From the NCBI GenBank assembly GCA_946811185.2, contig OX328105.1:33235394-33299393 (forward strand): 64,000 bases of DNA, read 5' to 3'. The stretch's first letter is position 1. Each line of letters opens with the position of its first letter. The translations under genes and the position numbers were made by a program. The notes beneath the pieces were generated by a model. The model did no database searches. It was given only the letters and a program-made list of their open reading frames with translations, and had not been told where the DNA came from. Below, piece by piece: positions 45,581 through 56,888 of the stretch. Source of the DNA: Hippopus hippopus (taxonomy: Eukaryota > Mollusca > Bivalvia > Cardiida > Cardiidae).

Positions 45581-47279
45581 TGATGCAATTGTGAAGGCCA
45601 CTGGTGTATGTAATTGATTCCAATGTATAAAAGTAGGAACAGAGTTGCAGACAGGTCCCCACACTTCATCAGCCTACTTTTTCAGAAAGTTCACTAATTT
45701 TTTCCATTTTGTAGGAAATTCTCCTTTTTTTCTGTCAAAGACAGTGATTTAAGAGTAGCTGCAAGCTGAACTGAAAATGTACTGGATGGTCCATTTAATG
45801 GGCAGTGAAGGCAATTTTGTGGTTCTATATGCCCTTTGTGTAGTTTTCTATTGAAAAATGGGTATACAGCTATTAATAGATCTCTGTGTTTACCGGCCTA
45901 ATAAATTGTACTACATACAAGTGAAATGTTTGTCACTCCTGATAACATGAGAAGCTTTTGACCCGACCAAACTGAAACATTTGGAGAAGAAAATCAGAAA
46001 ATAAATATTTAATTTCAATGATGCGTATTGTCTATAAACAGAAGAGGACACTAGATATGTCATGACAGATACACAACTTGATATATCCCACTTGTGATCA
46101 TGTCAAATACAGGGAATGTCCAAAACGTTAGACGGACTTAATCCTTCAACAGGCGATGTGTGCTTTTCCCGAATTGTTTGCTATAGATATCCACTGCAGA
46201 AATGTTAAGATATTTTAAGTCACTACGAAAAAGAGGGTTGTTTCGGTAATGGGTCGTTTTGGCACCGGGCCGTTTTGATCTCCATTCACAACTTACACTT
46301 CGTGTGAAATCAAGGCTGACAACATGACCTGTATATCTGAAACGCCCAATTAGTCGATACTTTAAATTTTCCAGACAAAAAAAAAAGAACACTTTAACTG
46401 AAAAAAAAAAAAACAATAATAGAAAAACATTGACATAAACATTGAAACGCATTTCATACTAAACGCTTCTTTGGCGGATATAAAAATTGTCGGAATCGGC
46501 AAGGAATTATATTATCTGAAAGGAAGATAATAACTCGCAAGGAACGACAACGGATTATTGGACGCCGTACAGGTAAGTCAGTGAAAAATCTATAATTGGT
46601 CTTAACTCCAGTTGCGTTGCCTATCCCTGTGTATATACGATCCCTGGTTACTGTACAATCTTATCCCTCTTTAGATAAATGTACATGTATTTATACCGGT
46701 ATATGTATTATACATGTTTAAGATACGAAACAAATTTAACCGTTTTTTTTTTTGCATTTTTTCATTCCATTGGAGTAATTTCCCTTTCTGCAGATCAAAT
46801 CACTCAGAACACCAGCGACCGTTATCATCCTTTCGTCCATTGTCGAATAATTCAAGGAATTTCGAAACTGTCAAATTATTACTTCGATTGACGGTACACA
46901 CCAAACTACGCCAAACGACGCAGTTAACCGTTGATCAGTACCAATAGATATCATCAAACAAAAGGTGTGAAAATCTAGGTTGGTCACGAATTTTAACACA
47001 TTCACAAGTTTGCAAGCGGATTAATTAATCTACCAACAAAACAAAGGTATAACTGTTAGAGAAATACTTTGTGGGCGTGAACCAAAGTGGCACCCACATT
47101 GGGAACCGTAAACTGGTCTCCCTTTATTTTTAGTTTTTCAGGTCTCACTAACAGGTCATTTAGAAAAATAAAATTAACGAATAAGCGGCTTCGTCTTATA
47201 GGCCGCACCCTTGAAAATTTCCAATTTTTTTACAGATAGGCCGAGGCCTATTTTCCGGAAAATACGGTACATCTTTAGT

Positions 47280-47990
47280 TATCTAATTAGGCAGTGTGGT
47301 TGCAAAATTATCGCATGAAAATGTATTTCTTAAAAATGGGAACTCAAGGCAATTTTGTCTGATGTTGAAAATAATAGAGTATGAATCTGCATTTTTGGCA
47401 CGTCTTTTTTATTTAAAGTAACAATAAAGGCCATATGTAAACAAAGTAGGTGTTTAAATGCATTTGAATTTATACTATTTAAAAGTTTGGAAATTATTGT
47501 GATGATGACAATCTGTCAATGTACGGTCGGTCCAAGTGTTAGTCGCTGTCAGAGAAATTAATTTCAAAACTAAGTTAAAACCTGTCAGGCAGCTGTGTCT
47601 TTTGTTTACTTTTTGCCTGATTTTTAAATTCTTTTTTTTCTTCCAGCGACTAACATATGGCCCGACCACACGATAACAGGCTGTCATCTCCACAATATTT
47701 TCCATACTTTTAAATGGTATGATTTAAATTTAAATGTATTATGACAGCTCCTTTGATATTTTGGCCTTTACTGGGCCTTTAAGTTCTCGTCGAAGGTTAT
47801 AACAATAAGACGTACATGTATCTGTTATTTTAGATCTATCACATACATGAAATTCCATCACAAAACAACTTTTCAAACTAATTTTGTGTAAAAATTTTAC
47901 CTTCTAATATGGTTCTGAAAACCTGGTGTAATTGTCATGAGTTTTTGACTTTCCACTTTCTAAGATAATTGATGCTTGTGCAATTCTATT
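47280..47990. other. No recognised feature
   Basis: AT-rich DNA with no gene, exon or repeat that I can support. Confidence 0.4.
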
Positions 47991-47997
47991 GCCGGGC

Positions 47998-48265
47998 CAG
48001 AGAGCCCAGTGGTTAGCATATCTGACTCAAGACCTGGTTGTTGCGAGCTCGATCCAATTAAGGCAAACTTCCTTCCAGCGTTTTTTTTTTTTTTTTTTCT
48101 TCTCACATGTGATGCATGTGAGAAAATTAGTCAGTGACTTGGAAAGTCAGTACTGATGTGAGAAAGCCAGGAAACACATGAGTAGGTCACTGACAGCCGT
48201 GATATGCCCTATGCTGTTCAAACGACGTTTAACTCCAATACAAACAAATAAACAAAGCAATTTTA
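47998..48265 (+). mobile_element. tRNA-derived SINE
   Basis: The head CCCAGTGGTTAGCATATCTG and GCGAGCTCGATCC match Pol III A and B boxes. The body has CTTCCAGCG and a T-run, and the 3' part GCCGTGATATGCCCTATGCT, GACGTTTAACTCCAATAC and (AAAC)n tail is shared with the SINE at 35393. Confidence 0.8.
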
Positions 48266-48924
48266 TTATCCATACCTTTATTTCCAAAGTAAAAAAAAAA
48301 AACAGTTTAAAACACCTGTGCATTGATTTTTACTGATTTGTTTTTGGTAAAACATCTTGTTAATGCGCAGCCATATTTAAATTGAAGAAAATAAAGTGAA
48401 AGTAAGTAAATAGAGCAATGAGATAGACTGTATATTCAGTTTATAACCATGCAATTTCTGTGTGACAAAAGCAACCTTGATGATGCAATTACTAGAGTTG
48501 CAATTGCTGGAGTTTTTTTTTTATATTTCGTGCAAGGAATTTCACTTGTGCATGGTTTTTAGAATCGTTCATCTTGAAAGCACAATTTTGACTGTAAATG
48601 TATTCAAAGATGGGACAGTAACTCTGTCAGCCTTTAAAAATATGGTACAAGTTTTAAATAAGTTAGACAGAATGAATGTTCTAGCAACCAAACATGGAAA
48701 TAAGATACAATTTACTGAGATGATCTTAAACTTCTTTAAGAAGAGTCTTAGGTTAGCTAACCCTTAAATGAATAACCCCTTGTTTTAAGAACCCTTACAG
48801 GATGTAGGCTTTTGAAAAGAGTAGGGGAAAAGGAAAAAATGTCTGCTTCTTTCTTATGAATATCTTCCTTATATATGAGAATTGTGTGGTAAATTGTTAT
48901 GTAAGATTATAGTTTTATCACTTG

Positions 48925-49150
48925 TATAAATATTGTTCGAAAAGGAGACATTGTTGGTTACTAGCATTTTATCCGTTTCGTACACTGTTTTCTACATTTC
49001 GAAGACAAATCACATTATTTAAGCCACCTTTCCACCTTTCAAGACATTTACGCCGCCTTTCTACCTTCCGCAGACAAATCTTATCAGTTAAGCCACAATT
49101 AATTGGTCATCTTACAATTTTTCGGACATGTCTAAAATTTTGTCAATTTT
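48925..49150 (-). mobile_element. piggyBac-type MITE, partial
   Basis: GTTGGTTACTAGCATTTTAT core, then a duplicated CACCTTTC..AGACA segment and TTTCGGACATGTCTAAAATT. Its right end is lost. Confidence 0.55.
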
Positions 49151-49259
49151 CGTCATCCTTGTGCAAGTGAACAAATGGGATATTCATGTAATTTTTGTAT
49201 ACATAAACTTTGTCATTGAATAATCCAATAGAATTCTTAGTAAATACATTCTTTAAAAA

Positions 49260-50076
49260 CTGTGAATGTGATAGATCAAACTACTTTTAAACATCTGATG
49301 GTATTATCAAGAAGATCCTTAGAAGTTCTTATTTGGAGGCCATCAAAATTTAATGTGAAGGAAAAGCAGGAAAAAGTGAAAGCAGAATTAGAGCTTTCTA
49401 CTGTGAATAACACAAACATTGCTGATTTTGGAAATTGTGATTCCCATTGATGGAAACTATATTATTCAGGAGATTGATGTTTGTGCGCTTGAAATACCAA
49501 ATCGGTTTATATTAAATAAATATGGATGAGAGACCAAGTGTGACAGAAATTAATGAAGTTCCAGATATGGGTAGAGCACAGAGTGATTTTGATGTTGGCA
49601 TAAATATGCAGACATACACTGCTGTTGAAAGACGTGAAATGGAATATGAAATAAAGATAGAAGTTGCTGATGAGTCTGGTAACAACACAGGTAATGAAGA
49701 TATTTTCATGAATTGCAGTGACATCAATGGTATACAGAAAAAGAGAGATTATGACACAGGACTTGGTGATGTTGATGGGGACTGTATTACCTGTTGTCTT
49801 AATTACGACTCTGTGAGAGAATCTGTTTTCCATGATGTTTATTCAAACTCGCAAAGTATCCTGCATGTCAACGTCTTCACTGATTCACAAACAGGGCAAT
49901 CACCATTTAATAATGCAGGGAAAGAGGACTATTTTGATGATGTTGCAGAAAGCAAAAAACTGTTAGGGAAAAAAGTTAAACATTCCTCCACCGACAGTCC
50001 ACAAAAATTCTACCAGGAAGAGATTTTACTCCGGGGGACTTTCGAAGAAATGTCGAAGCCTGCGGAGATTCTCTGA
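49260..50076 (+). pseudogene. Acidic ORF, copy 2 (unknown family)
   Basis: I do not recognise this protein. The longest open frame in the intergenic region runs from ATG 49522 to a stop at 50074-50076 (184 codons). It is rich in D, E, N and S, beginning MDERPSVTEINEVPDMGRAQ, with GNEDIFMNCSDINGI and GKEDYFDDVAESKKLL. There are no membrane segments or known motifs. An upstream open piece (49262-49450) has LEVLIWRPSKFNVKEKQEK. Both parts have similarity to 40.6-41.3 kb, so this is a duplicated sequence rather than chance. It may be an exon of an unknown gene or a mobile-element ORF; intactness here is better than in copy 1. The similarity fades after about 50040. Confidence 0.4.
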
Positions 50077-50094
50077 TGGCTTTCTGAGTTTTTC

Positions 50095-50160
50095 ACATAA
50101 CATTCAGAGATCCTCTAATGGCGTTCAGAGATCCTCTAATGCCATTCAGAGAAAACAGTC
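50095..50160 (+). repeat. 22-bp short tandem repeat
   Basis: CATTCAGAGATCCTCTAATG and GTTCAGAGATCCTCTAATGC follow each other, with a third partial start ATTCAGAGAAAAC. Confidence 0.8.
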
Positions 50161-50334
50161 CAAACCTCTGGGATATTTACCAGAGAAAAATCATGCTCAA
50201 AAAAAGGTCTATTTGTTTGTGTTGAATTTCTGTTCCTTTTCTACATTGTATTATTGAGTGAGAAAGTTTTATTTTCCGTCAAGGTATTTCGTAAGCTTTA
50301 ATCATTAAAGCACTTAACACAACTTAAGAGGTTT

Positions 50335-50475
50335 TTACTGATAATCTGGATCAAGATCAGACTACGTTTTGCAGACTGTCTAGATTAAGATAAGTCTAAC
50401 TTTTGCAGACTGTCTAGATCAAGCTAAATCTGCACAAAAAATGCAGTCTGATCCTAGATCTACTTTGCTGTTTTG
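50335..50475. mobile_element. MITE of the GATCAGACTGCAC family, internally repeated
   Basis: TGGATCAAGATCAGACTACG, two TTTTGCAGACTGTCTAGAT units and TGCAGTCTGATCCTAGATC. From 50500 to 51710 no other feature is supported. Confidence 0.6.
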
Positions 50476-51714
50476 GGAATAACAAGACAAATTACCCTGG
50501 AAACTGAAGTGTTTCATTCCTCTTTCCAAGATTGGAAAACGTCCATTGATATATTCACCACTCCTAGGTTTAACCTTATAATTTCATCGTGAAATTGCAG
50601 GGTTATATCATTGACTCCTTCTGTGTTTGTTAGCGGTTTTGGAATTATAGGCTACGAGTTCTTTTTTTTTGTTTTTTTTGTTTAATATAACTGCAAGGAA
50701 TAAAAGTACTGAGAGTAATAAGCTTAGTAAAGATAAAACTTTGTTGGTCCATACAAAATTATAGAAAAATGGTCCAATCTGTTAATCAAATCTGATCTGG
50801 TTCAATTCAGTCCAGTCTGGTTAACAAGTCCAATCTTGTTCAGCCAAGTCCGATCGGTTATTAAGTCTGATTCATTCCTGTGACTTTACCCACCGCTCAT
50901 AGCCATTTAACCGTCACAATTGGACATATCACGAAATAAAGTGTACTTGTTGATCTTTAATTCAGCTACATGTACCAACGACTGGCAAACCTTGGGCGAT
51001 TTAAAAATCAAGTTTCTCGGCTGTACTGTTTTTTTTTTTTTTTTTGATATGTACGTACACATTACATTTGTATGCAGACAGACCACATTATTTCCTTTTA
51101 AAAAAATACATGAGTCACAGTTTTCAATCAAAATCTTTCTAGACTCACTTCCAGTGTCAAGCAGTTTATTTCACTTTTTGTACTTGATTTATGAATTTTG
51201 GTCGAATACTTTACTGACAGATTCATAAATATAATTAACTTTACAGTAGTTGTTGTGGTCGTTTATTTAAACGATTTAATGGACTCTGCCATGTCTAACA
51301 TCAAGTGACTGAAAATATTTCCAAATGAAACTTCTTTAATAGGGACAAGGTCAGGTTTAGTTATGAAATGGGCCAAGGGGTGATGAGTGCTATTTAACTG
51401 AAGCATGAGTTTGCTGTAAACATTAAACAATGGTGCAGCTTTAACAATCATGAACATACAAGTGCACTGGGAGTTTCTTTTGCTTGCTAAGATGACTTAG
51501 CAGTGTGTGTGGAATGGTGGCACAACTGTCAAAATGCATAGTAAAACAAAGCATGAAAATACCATAAAAAATGCATGGAAATTGGGAAAGGTTTGCTTGG
51601 AAGACAGTTTTCTCGACTGTACATACTGTACTCACATTATGTCAAATGGAAACAACGTAATGGCTGTATTATATTTGAGAGTATCTTACTGAAAATGACG
51701 AGTATCTCAGTAAC

Positions 51715-51990
51715 ATACAGGGCTAGTAATCTGGGGGTTTAGAGATCAAATCCCAGGGTAGTAAAACTCTTTTTGAGGATTTTTGTTTGCCAATGCAACA
51801 AGATTCATCCCTGTCTCCTCTCTGAATATAGTTTTGATGATGTTTATGGTTGGCCTTGAGTTTTGCCCTAAGTTCTGGTAAAACAAAGCCTTGAAAAGCA
51901 TGGATAGGTGTGCCACCCTTTGTGATGTGACTGAAATAATATTTGAAAACAAATAGAAATGATGTACTGTACACTAACCTTTGAAACTGA
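51715..51990 (+). mobile_element. Probable tRNA-derived SINE
   Basis: ACAGGGCTAGTAATCTGGGG and GAGATCAAATCCC resemble A and B boxes; a unique body and a TGAAAACAAATAG tail follow. A (TTG)n tract lies at 52042-52060. Confidence 0.45.
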
Positions 51991-52404
51991 TTTATTTGCC
52001 AGTCTCATTAAAACCAGCAAAAAACATCCAACAAAAAAATCTTGTTGTTGTTGTTGTTGTCACGGATTTTTATCATTTTTGAGTCATACTGTACTTTTCT
52101 AACTGTTAGTGTGCGCCAAGTTGGTAATAGAAAATAATCAATATCTTAAAGGAACCCATGGGTGTACGAGCGTATTCTTTGATATACCCATGAAAAGCTA
52201 TTAGTATAGGTCGTACATGTACTTTACAAAGTACACAGTGGACAGACATTCGTTTGAGGGAAAGGAAAACAGTTTTCTGTTTTTTAAACATCGTAGAAAA
52301 CAAACAGTTGCTTTTAACAATAAAAAATGGTTTTCCTTCATAATTTTTTGCAAACCTGTTCACTACAGGTGTGTCAAAAGGTGCATTTGTACAGTAATAA
52401 GTTA

Positions 52405-52622
52405 GCCCTTTACCAAAGGACTGTCCAAATTGAAGGCATTTGCAGACCACAAATTAAAGTCATTTAAATGATGCAGTTTTTCTTTAAAAGGGTTAAAACT
52501 GAAAGCACTGTAAGAAAATGAAAATGTTGCTGGTTACCAGCATGTTACTCCTTTTCCCCACAATGTTTCCGAAAACCTTTTTCATCATGATCTGTAAAAC
52601 ATAGGATTGCTTGGCGAAGAGT
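52405..52622 (+). mobile_element. piggyBac-type MITE copy adjacent to a TRPM acceptor
   Basis: CCCTTTACCAAAGGACTGTC start, core TGCTGGTTACCAGCATG near 52527, and end GCTTGGCGAAGAG. TTAA at 52623-52626 lies 40 nt before the acceptor AG of the exon at 52667. Confidence 0.78.
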
Positions 52623-52666
52623 TTAACTCGAAACACAGCTTTGCTTATTTTCACATTTCATTTCAG

Positions 52667-52758
52667 GATTTAAAAGAAGAAACAAAATGGATCAGAAATC
52701 ATCTAAAATGTCGAGAATGTGCAGCATTTGTTCCCGTCGACCCTGACAAAGGCAAAAG
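52667..52758 (+). CDS. TRPM2: Gene B exon: N-terminal cysteine-rich segment
   Basis: The acceptor ATTTCAG and donor GTATGG bound 92 nt in phase 0, ending two bases into a codon. It reads DLKEETKWIRNHLKCRECAA, FVPVDPDKGK. It aligns with the WIPENIKKKECVYFV part of human TRPM2, shortly before the conserved CQCGY. As TRPM2 proteins carry some residues before this point, at least one further 5' exon is expected; no supported candidate lies in the 35 kb upstream. Confidence 0.88.
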
Positions 52759-52851
52759 GTATGGCATGCTGTACATTAAAGGGGTTAGTTATATAGACTT
52801 AATGCTGTAAATCAAAATTTGTTGTAAAATGCCCATGAATACATTATATAA

Positions 52852-53080
52852 TCTATGCTCTGTGAGAAGGAGGCTTAACGCAGTCGCGCAGGCTGACATG
52901 GGTCGAAACATTCTGCCATCGGTCAATTTTTTGCATGTCCAGGGGCCATTCTACCTCATGATTAAGTCGGTTGTTGAACAAATTTACCTTATGGATCCAT
53001 AATTATGTACATATAACTTGTTTGGTATAATGTAACAGGAAGATGCTGTAAGTCTCCTTTTTTCCAGACCATGGCTCATA
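52852..53080. mobile_element. MITE of the GCAGGCTGAC family, copy 4
   Basis: CTATGCTCTGTGAGAAGGAG and CAGACCATGGCTCAT ends, with CGCAGGCTGACATGGGTCG and TGATTAAGTCGGTTGTTGAA inside. The interval 53085-53815 shows nothing recognised. Confidence 0.75.
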
Positions 53081-53824
53081 CATATTTCTTTTTTGTTTGC
53101 AACTGTAAAGAAACTGTAAATGTATGTATAATTTCAGTAGATAGGTACCATTTTGGAGTTGTTACATAACGGAAAGTTGTTTTTACAGTCTTTAACTCTA
53201 TCTAGTGTCATTACATCAGATATGACTTCATCGCACTGAAATGAATATGAATCCTCATCATTAATGCATCCTACTGATCATGGGACATTCCTAAGAGTCT
53301 CTGTGAAACTCTTAAGTATAATCTAACAATATCTTAAGAGGCTACGTAGCCTATTGAATAATACCATTGGTTTTTTCTTCCTTACCTTTGTGTTTCTGCT
53401 TTACTGATGATTTGCTAGCTATCACCTTCTGTATTTTAGTGATAAGTCACTTTTGAAGTTTTTTAGACAACAAAAATCTGAATCACTCCCTTTGAAGGCC
53501 CACTAGTTGCCAAAGGTAAATACATGTAATTTGGGACTCAAAATGCAAGCAAATATAAAAGCCCAGGGGTGGCAGGTGGTAAATGCGTTTAAACAATGCA
53601 GGTGGTAAAATGCATCTAAATTTAAATCATACAATTCAAAAGTAAGGAAATTATTGTGAACATGAAAATCTGTTATTGAACAGTCTATCTATGTTTAGTT
53701 GCTGGTAGAAAAATGAATTTTAAAACTAGGCAAAAAGTTGCCTCAATCTTTTGATTAATTTTTACCAGGTTTTCAAATTCATTTTCAGCCATTGACTAAC
53801 ACTTGGATCGGCCATACAAATTTA

Positions 53825-54180
53825 CATAATCCAAGCTCTGGAAAAAGGGACTTATTGCATCTCTGTGATTCACTATACCAAATAAAATAGGATGGTCCTA
53901 TGACAAGCAGAAAATTGTCCAATGGCAAAAATTTTCTTCCCATGTCAGCCTGCGGTGACTGTGCAGGCTGACATCGGTCAATACTCTTTTTTACACCCCC
54001 GCAAAACGAATGTTTTCGGGGTATACTGGAATCACCCTGTCTGTCCGTTTGTCCGTCCGTTTGTCCGTCCGTGTGTCCGTGTATGTACAAATAGTTGCCT
54101 GTCTCTGTCAAAGCGCTGGCGGGGGTATTAAGTCACATTCAGTGACAGCTCTAGTTTTTTCTCAGAGCATGTCTCAAGAT
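53825..54180. mobile_element. GCAGGCTGAC-family MITE with a nested ACCCCCGC element
   Basis: The outer element has CCAAGCTCTGGAAAAAGG, GTCAGCCTGCGGTGACTGTG and TTCTCAGAGCATGTCTC. At about 53994-54128 it is split by a 135-bp insert bounded by ACCCCCGC and GCGGGGGT that contains a (GTCC)n-like tract. Confidence 0.7.
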
Positions 54181-54479
54181 CATGCACATGTTTCATGTAT
54201 GGTTCTCTTCAGAAACAAATATATTGATATTTTTGTTTAACTTAGAACGCTACAGGTTGATGAAAGTGCTTTCTTGTTTCAAACTCTACTTGATCCACTA
54301 CATAAAGGGTAATAGAATTTTAAAAGGAAAATGTCTGCTATGATGTGACTTATATTTTTTTCCCATACTTGAAGTGTTAATGATATACATCTACTCTTTA
54401 CACTTTCATAACATTTCCAGCATCTTAAGTATGTACGCATTAACACATAACTAAATTCAATTTCATAATTTTTACATAA

Positions 54480-55005
54480 AACAAAATTTTAGACTCCTCC
54501 AAACTGAAAGCATTGAAAGACAACAAATTGAATATGACTATCATAAAGTGATTTGTCCATGTGAGGATAGAAAATATTGCGGGAAAAAGAGCATTTTATA
54601 ATTTTCCTACAATTTTGTCAAAAGTGCTTCGTAGTGGCTGTTAAAACGTTAAACTGAATATCACTTTGAATTCTGTGACACAAGCAGACAGACAGAAAGA
54701 AAGGAGAGGATCAGACAACCAGAAAGTTTTTTATTTGCGTTTGCACCGGCATGCGATGCTCTTGTTACTTAATTAAACTCATGAAAGCCTCACTAAAAAC
54801 ATTTTTTACAGACTCATTTAATAAATTTATCTCAAATGCCAAATGTCAGATTCTCTATATCCTAGGTTGAACTGTCTTGATTCGGAAAAAGAATTCTCTT
54901 GTTCCTTTACTGTATCCTTTCACCTACTTTCTCCTTTTCCTACAATGTTTTGGAAAGCCTCCGTCCTCAAAGTTGTTCTAACTCAGCATTGTGTGGTAAA
55001 TGATT
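54480..55005. mobile_element. Partial MITE and HINE-like fragments
   Basis: piggyBac-type MITE pieces at about 54480-54650 and 54890-55002 (right end GTGTGGTAAATGA before TTAA-like sequence, 65 nt from the next acceptor). A 3' end of the second HINE-like family (GCATGCGATGCTCTTGTT) lies at 54749-54766. Confidence 0.55.
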
Positions 55006-55069
55006 AAAAGACCAATTTCATTACTTCCGTAAGTCTCTGAATAAATGTTTGACTGTACTTCAATTACAG

Positions 55070-55250
55070 CGCTGTTGACATATTGTGTCAGTGTGGCCAT
55101 CTCTACGATGACCACAATTCTGGGGCAAAAGAGGCTTATAACCAGAACAAATTCAACTCAAAATGGCATTACAAGAGCCACTCACAGCAAACTATGACCA
55201 ACGCTTTTGGAGAAATAGAATTCGTGGGATATGGGGGAAAGATCAAAAAG
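55070..55250 (+). CDS. TRPM2: Gene B exon: CQCG and AFGEIEF region
   Basis: The acceptor CAATTACAG and donor GTATTT bound 181 nt. The first base completes a serine codon; the exon ends in phase 0. It reads AVDILCQCGHLYDDHNSGAK, then WHYKSHSQQTMTNAFGEIEF, VGYGGKIKK. It matches TRPM2 CQCGYTHEQH...W.....H.....TDAFGDIVFTG...KVKK. The CQCG and preceding CREC cysteines form the conserved cysteine cluster near the TRPM N-terminus. A poly-A run follows in the intron at 55268-55292. Confidence 0.95.
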
Positions 55251-55359
55251 GTATTTTTCTATTTTTGAAAAAAAAAAAAAAAAAAAAAAAAACCTGGAGA
55301 ACATCTAGAAACAACAACTTAATAATTGCAATTTCAAGGTTGCACTTGTTTGGAATGTC

Positions 55360-55680
55360 TTGGCAGTGTAGATCAAAGATTATACTGCATATTTTGTGCG
55401 GTCTGATTTTAATATACATTGTCTGCAAAGGCAACTGCAGTTAAAAAATGCCCTTCATGGGTTAAGCTTTTCGGTATCTCTGTCATTACTGGAGATATTT
55501 ACTTGCAACTTAAGCTAGTTCTGAACTTTCAAAAATGGGAGCCATAGCAACATTGCAGCTAACCCTAAGAATACTTTTTTTAACACAGTTATGTCCGTTT
55601 TTCTACTCATCATTTTCACCAAAAAGCAGCTGCAGCCTGGAGATGGCGCTGGCATGCCATGCTCTTGTGTTTTAACTCTT
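55360..55680. mobile_element. GATCAGACTGCAC-family MITE and a partial HINE-like copy
   Basis: GGCAGTGTAGATCAAAGATT to TGCAAAGGCAACTGC marks the first at 55360-55440. GGTATCTCTGTCATTACTGG to GCCATGCTCTTGT marks the second at 55470-55668. Confidence 0.6.
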
Positions 55681-55905
55681 TGCTACTTGACAAAATTTTA
55701 CACTGGGTCAAATTGAATGCATTTGCAGCTGACGTAGTGAATGTGGCACAAATGGCGTTTGTCTGTGAAAGATAAGAATTATTGTGGGAAATTAACACAC
55801 CTTCCACAACTACAGCTGCCGTTCGACCAGCATTTTACCTTTTTCCCACAATGCATCCAAAAGCTATCTGTCTCAGGGTCATCAAAATTCAGAATTGGAT
55901 GATAA
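55672..55905 (+). mobile_element. piggyBac-type MITE, core replaced
   Basis: CTCTTTGCTACTTGACAAAA start and GATGATAAAGGG end. The centre holds TTAACACACCTTCCACAACT in place of the usual left half of the palindrome. Confidence 0.6.
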
Positions 55906-55969
55906 AGGGTTTATTAAGTTTTTCTCCTGTAATTACAATTCTAGCAACATGAATGGAATTTCACATCTT

Positions 55970-56133
55970 GTTAGCATGCAACAAGACAAAGTGCAGAATA
56001 ATAGACCAACAACTATAGCCATCGTTTTTCTTTATGAGATCACAAAATGATGTTAGCATGCAACAAGACAAAGTGCAGAATACTAGACCAACAACTATAG
56101 CCATCGTTTTTCTTTATGAGATCACAAAATGAT
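55970..56133 (+). repeat. 82-bp recent tandem duplication
   Basis: GTTAGCATGCAACAAGACAA at 55970 recurs at 56052. The two 82-bp units differ at one position (AATAATAG versus AATACTAG). Confidence 0.95.
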
Positions 56134-56309
56134 AGAACAAGGATCTTTATTAACTATTGGTAAATTCATTCTAAGTCTTATCGTAGATTTAGAAAGTAAT
56201 GCAACTTCTGATTGGTTAAACCGTTTGATTTAGCCAATGAAAAGAAGTGTTACTCTCAAATTAAGAAAATTCCTTAGAATAAGACTAAGAATGTCCCAAG
56301 AAATGGTTG

Positions 56310-56852
56310 GCAAACTTGGACCCAAGCCATACTGAAACATTTTGTTTTTTGCAGACTAAAATTATATACATTTCAAATGATGAGATTTTCCTTTGATAGC
56401 ACAGAAAACATTTTTGGAGAAGAGAAAAATGTTGGTTGTCAGAATTTTGTCCTTTTCCTGTGATATTTCTAAAAGCTTTCTTGCTCCGGGTCAAAAAGAA
56501 CATTGTGAAAGGTTCAAATAGATACCCAAGATACTGGTGATAACTTTTATTTCCAGATGCGCAATTTAATGTTGACAACTAATGTCATATTGTACGAATT
56601 AATGATGGAAGTATTGGGTTCGAACAGATCATTACGCCTATTTCTGTGGATGGTTATGCTGATCCCTTTACCATACAACAAAATTTTAGACTTGTCAGAA
56701 CCAAAAGTATGTTGACATTTGTCTTTGAAAGGGTAGACAACATTGTAAAAAAGGAGAAAATGCTGGTTACCAGCATTTTATCCTTTTTTCTACAATGTTT
56801 TCGAAAACTTTCTTGGTCAGGGTCGCTAAAACTCAGATTGTGCGGTAAAGGG
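56310..56852 (+). mobile_element. Two piggyBac-type MITE copies
   Basis: A diverged copy at about 56310-56515 and a clear one at 56664-56852 with CCCTTTACCATACAACAAAA, the core GGAGAAAATGCTGGTTACCA and the end GTGCGGTAAAGGG. TTAA at 56853-56856 lies 33 nt before the acceptor AG of the next exon. Confidence 0.78.
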
Positions 56853-56888
56853 TTAATATGTTACAGCTGTTTTTTATTATTCTTGCAG

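Larger units (their letters stand above)
41971..47268. mobile_element. 5.3-kb element bounded by CCGTATTTTCCGG inverted ends
   Basis: The left ACCGTATTTTCCGGACAATA, then TAGGCCGCACCC, is mirrored by GGCCGCACCC (47204) and TTTTCCGGAAAATACGGT ending at 47268. Internally there is a 210-bp tandem repeat (42532-42965), several nested MITEs and no recognisable transposase. It could be one large non-autonomous element or two separate copies of a short TIR element facing each other. Confidence 0.55.

Noticed and set aside
48462..48767. 101-codon open frame considered as a first exon of gene B
   Set aside because: It has no similarity to TRPM N-termini, no supported donor joining in phase to 52667, and lies between repeats.
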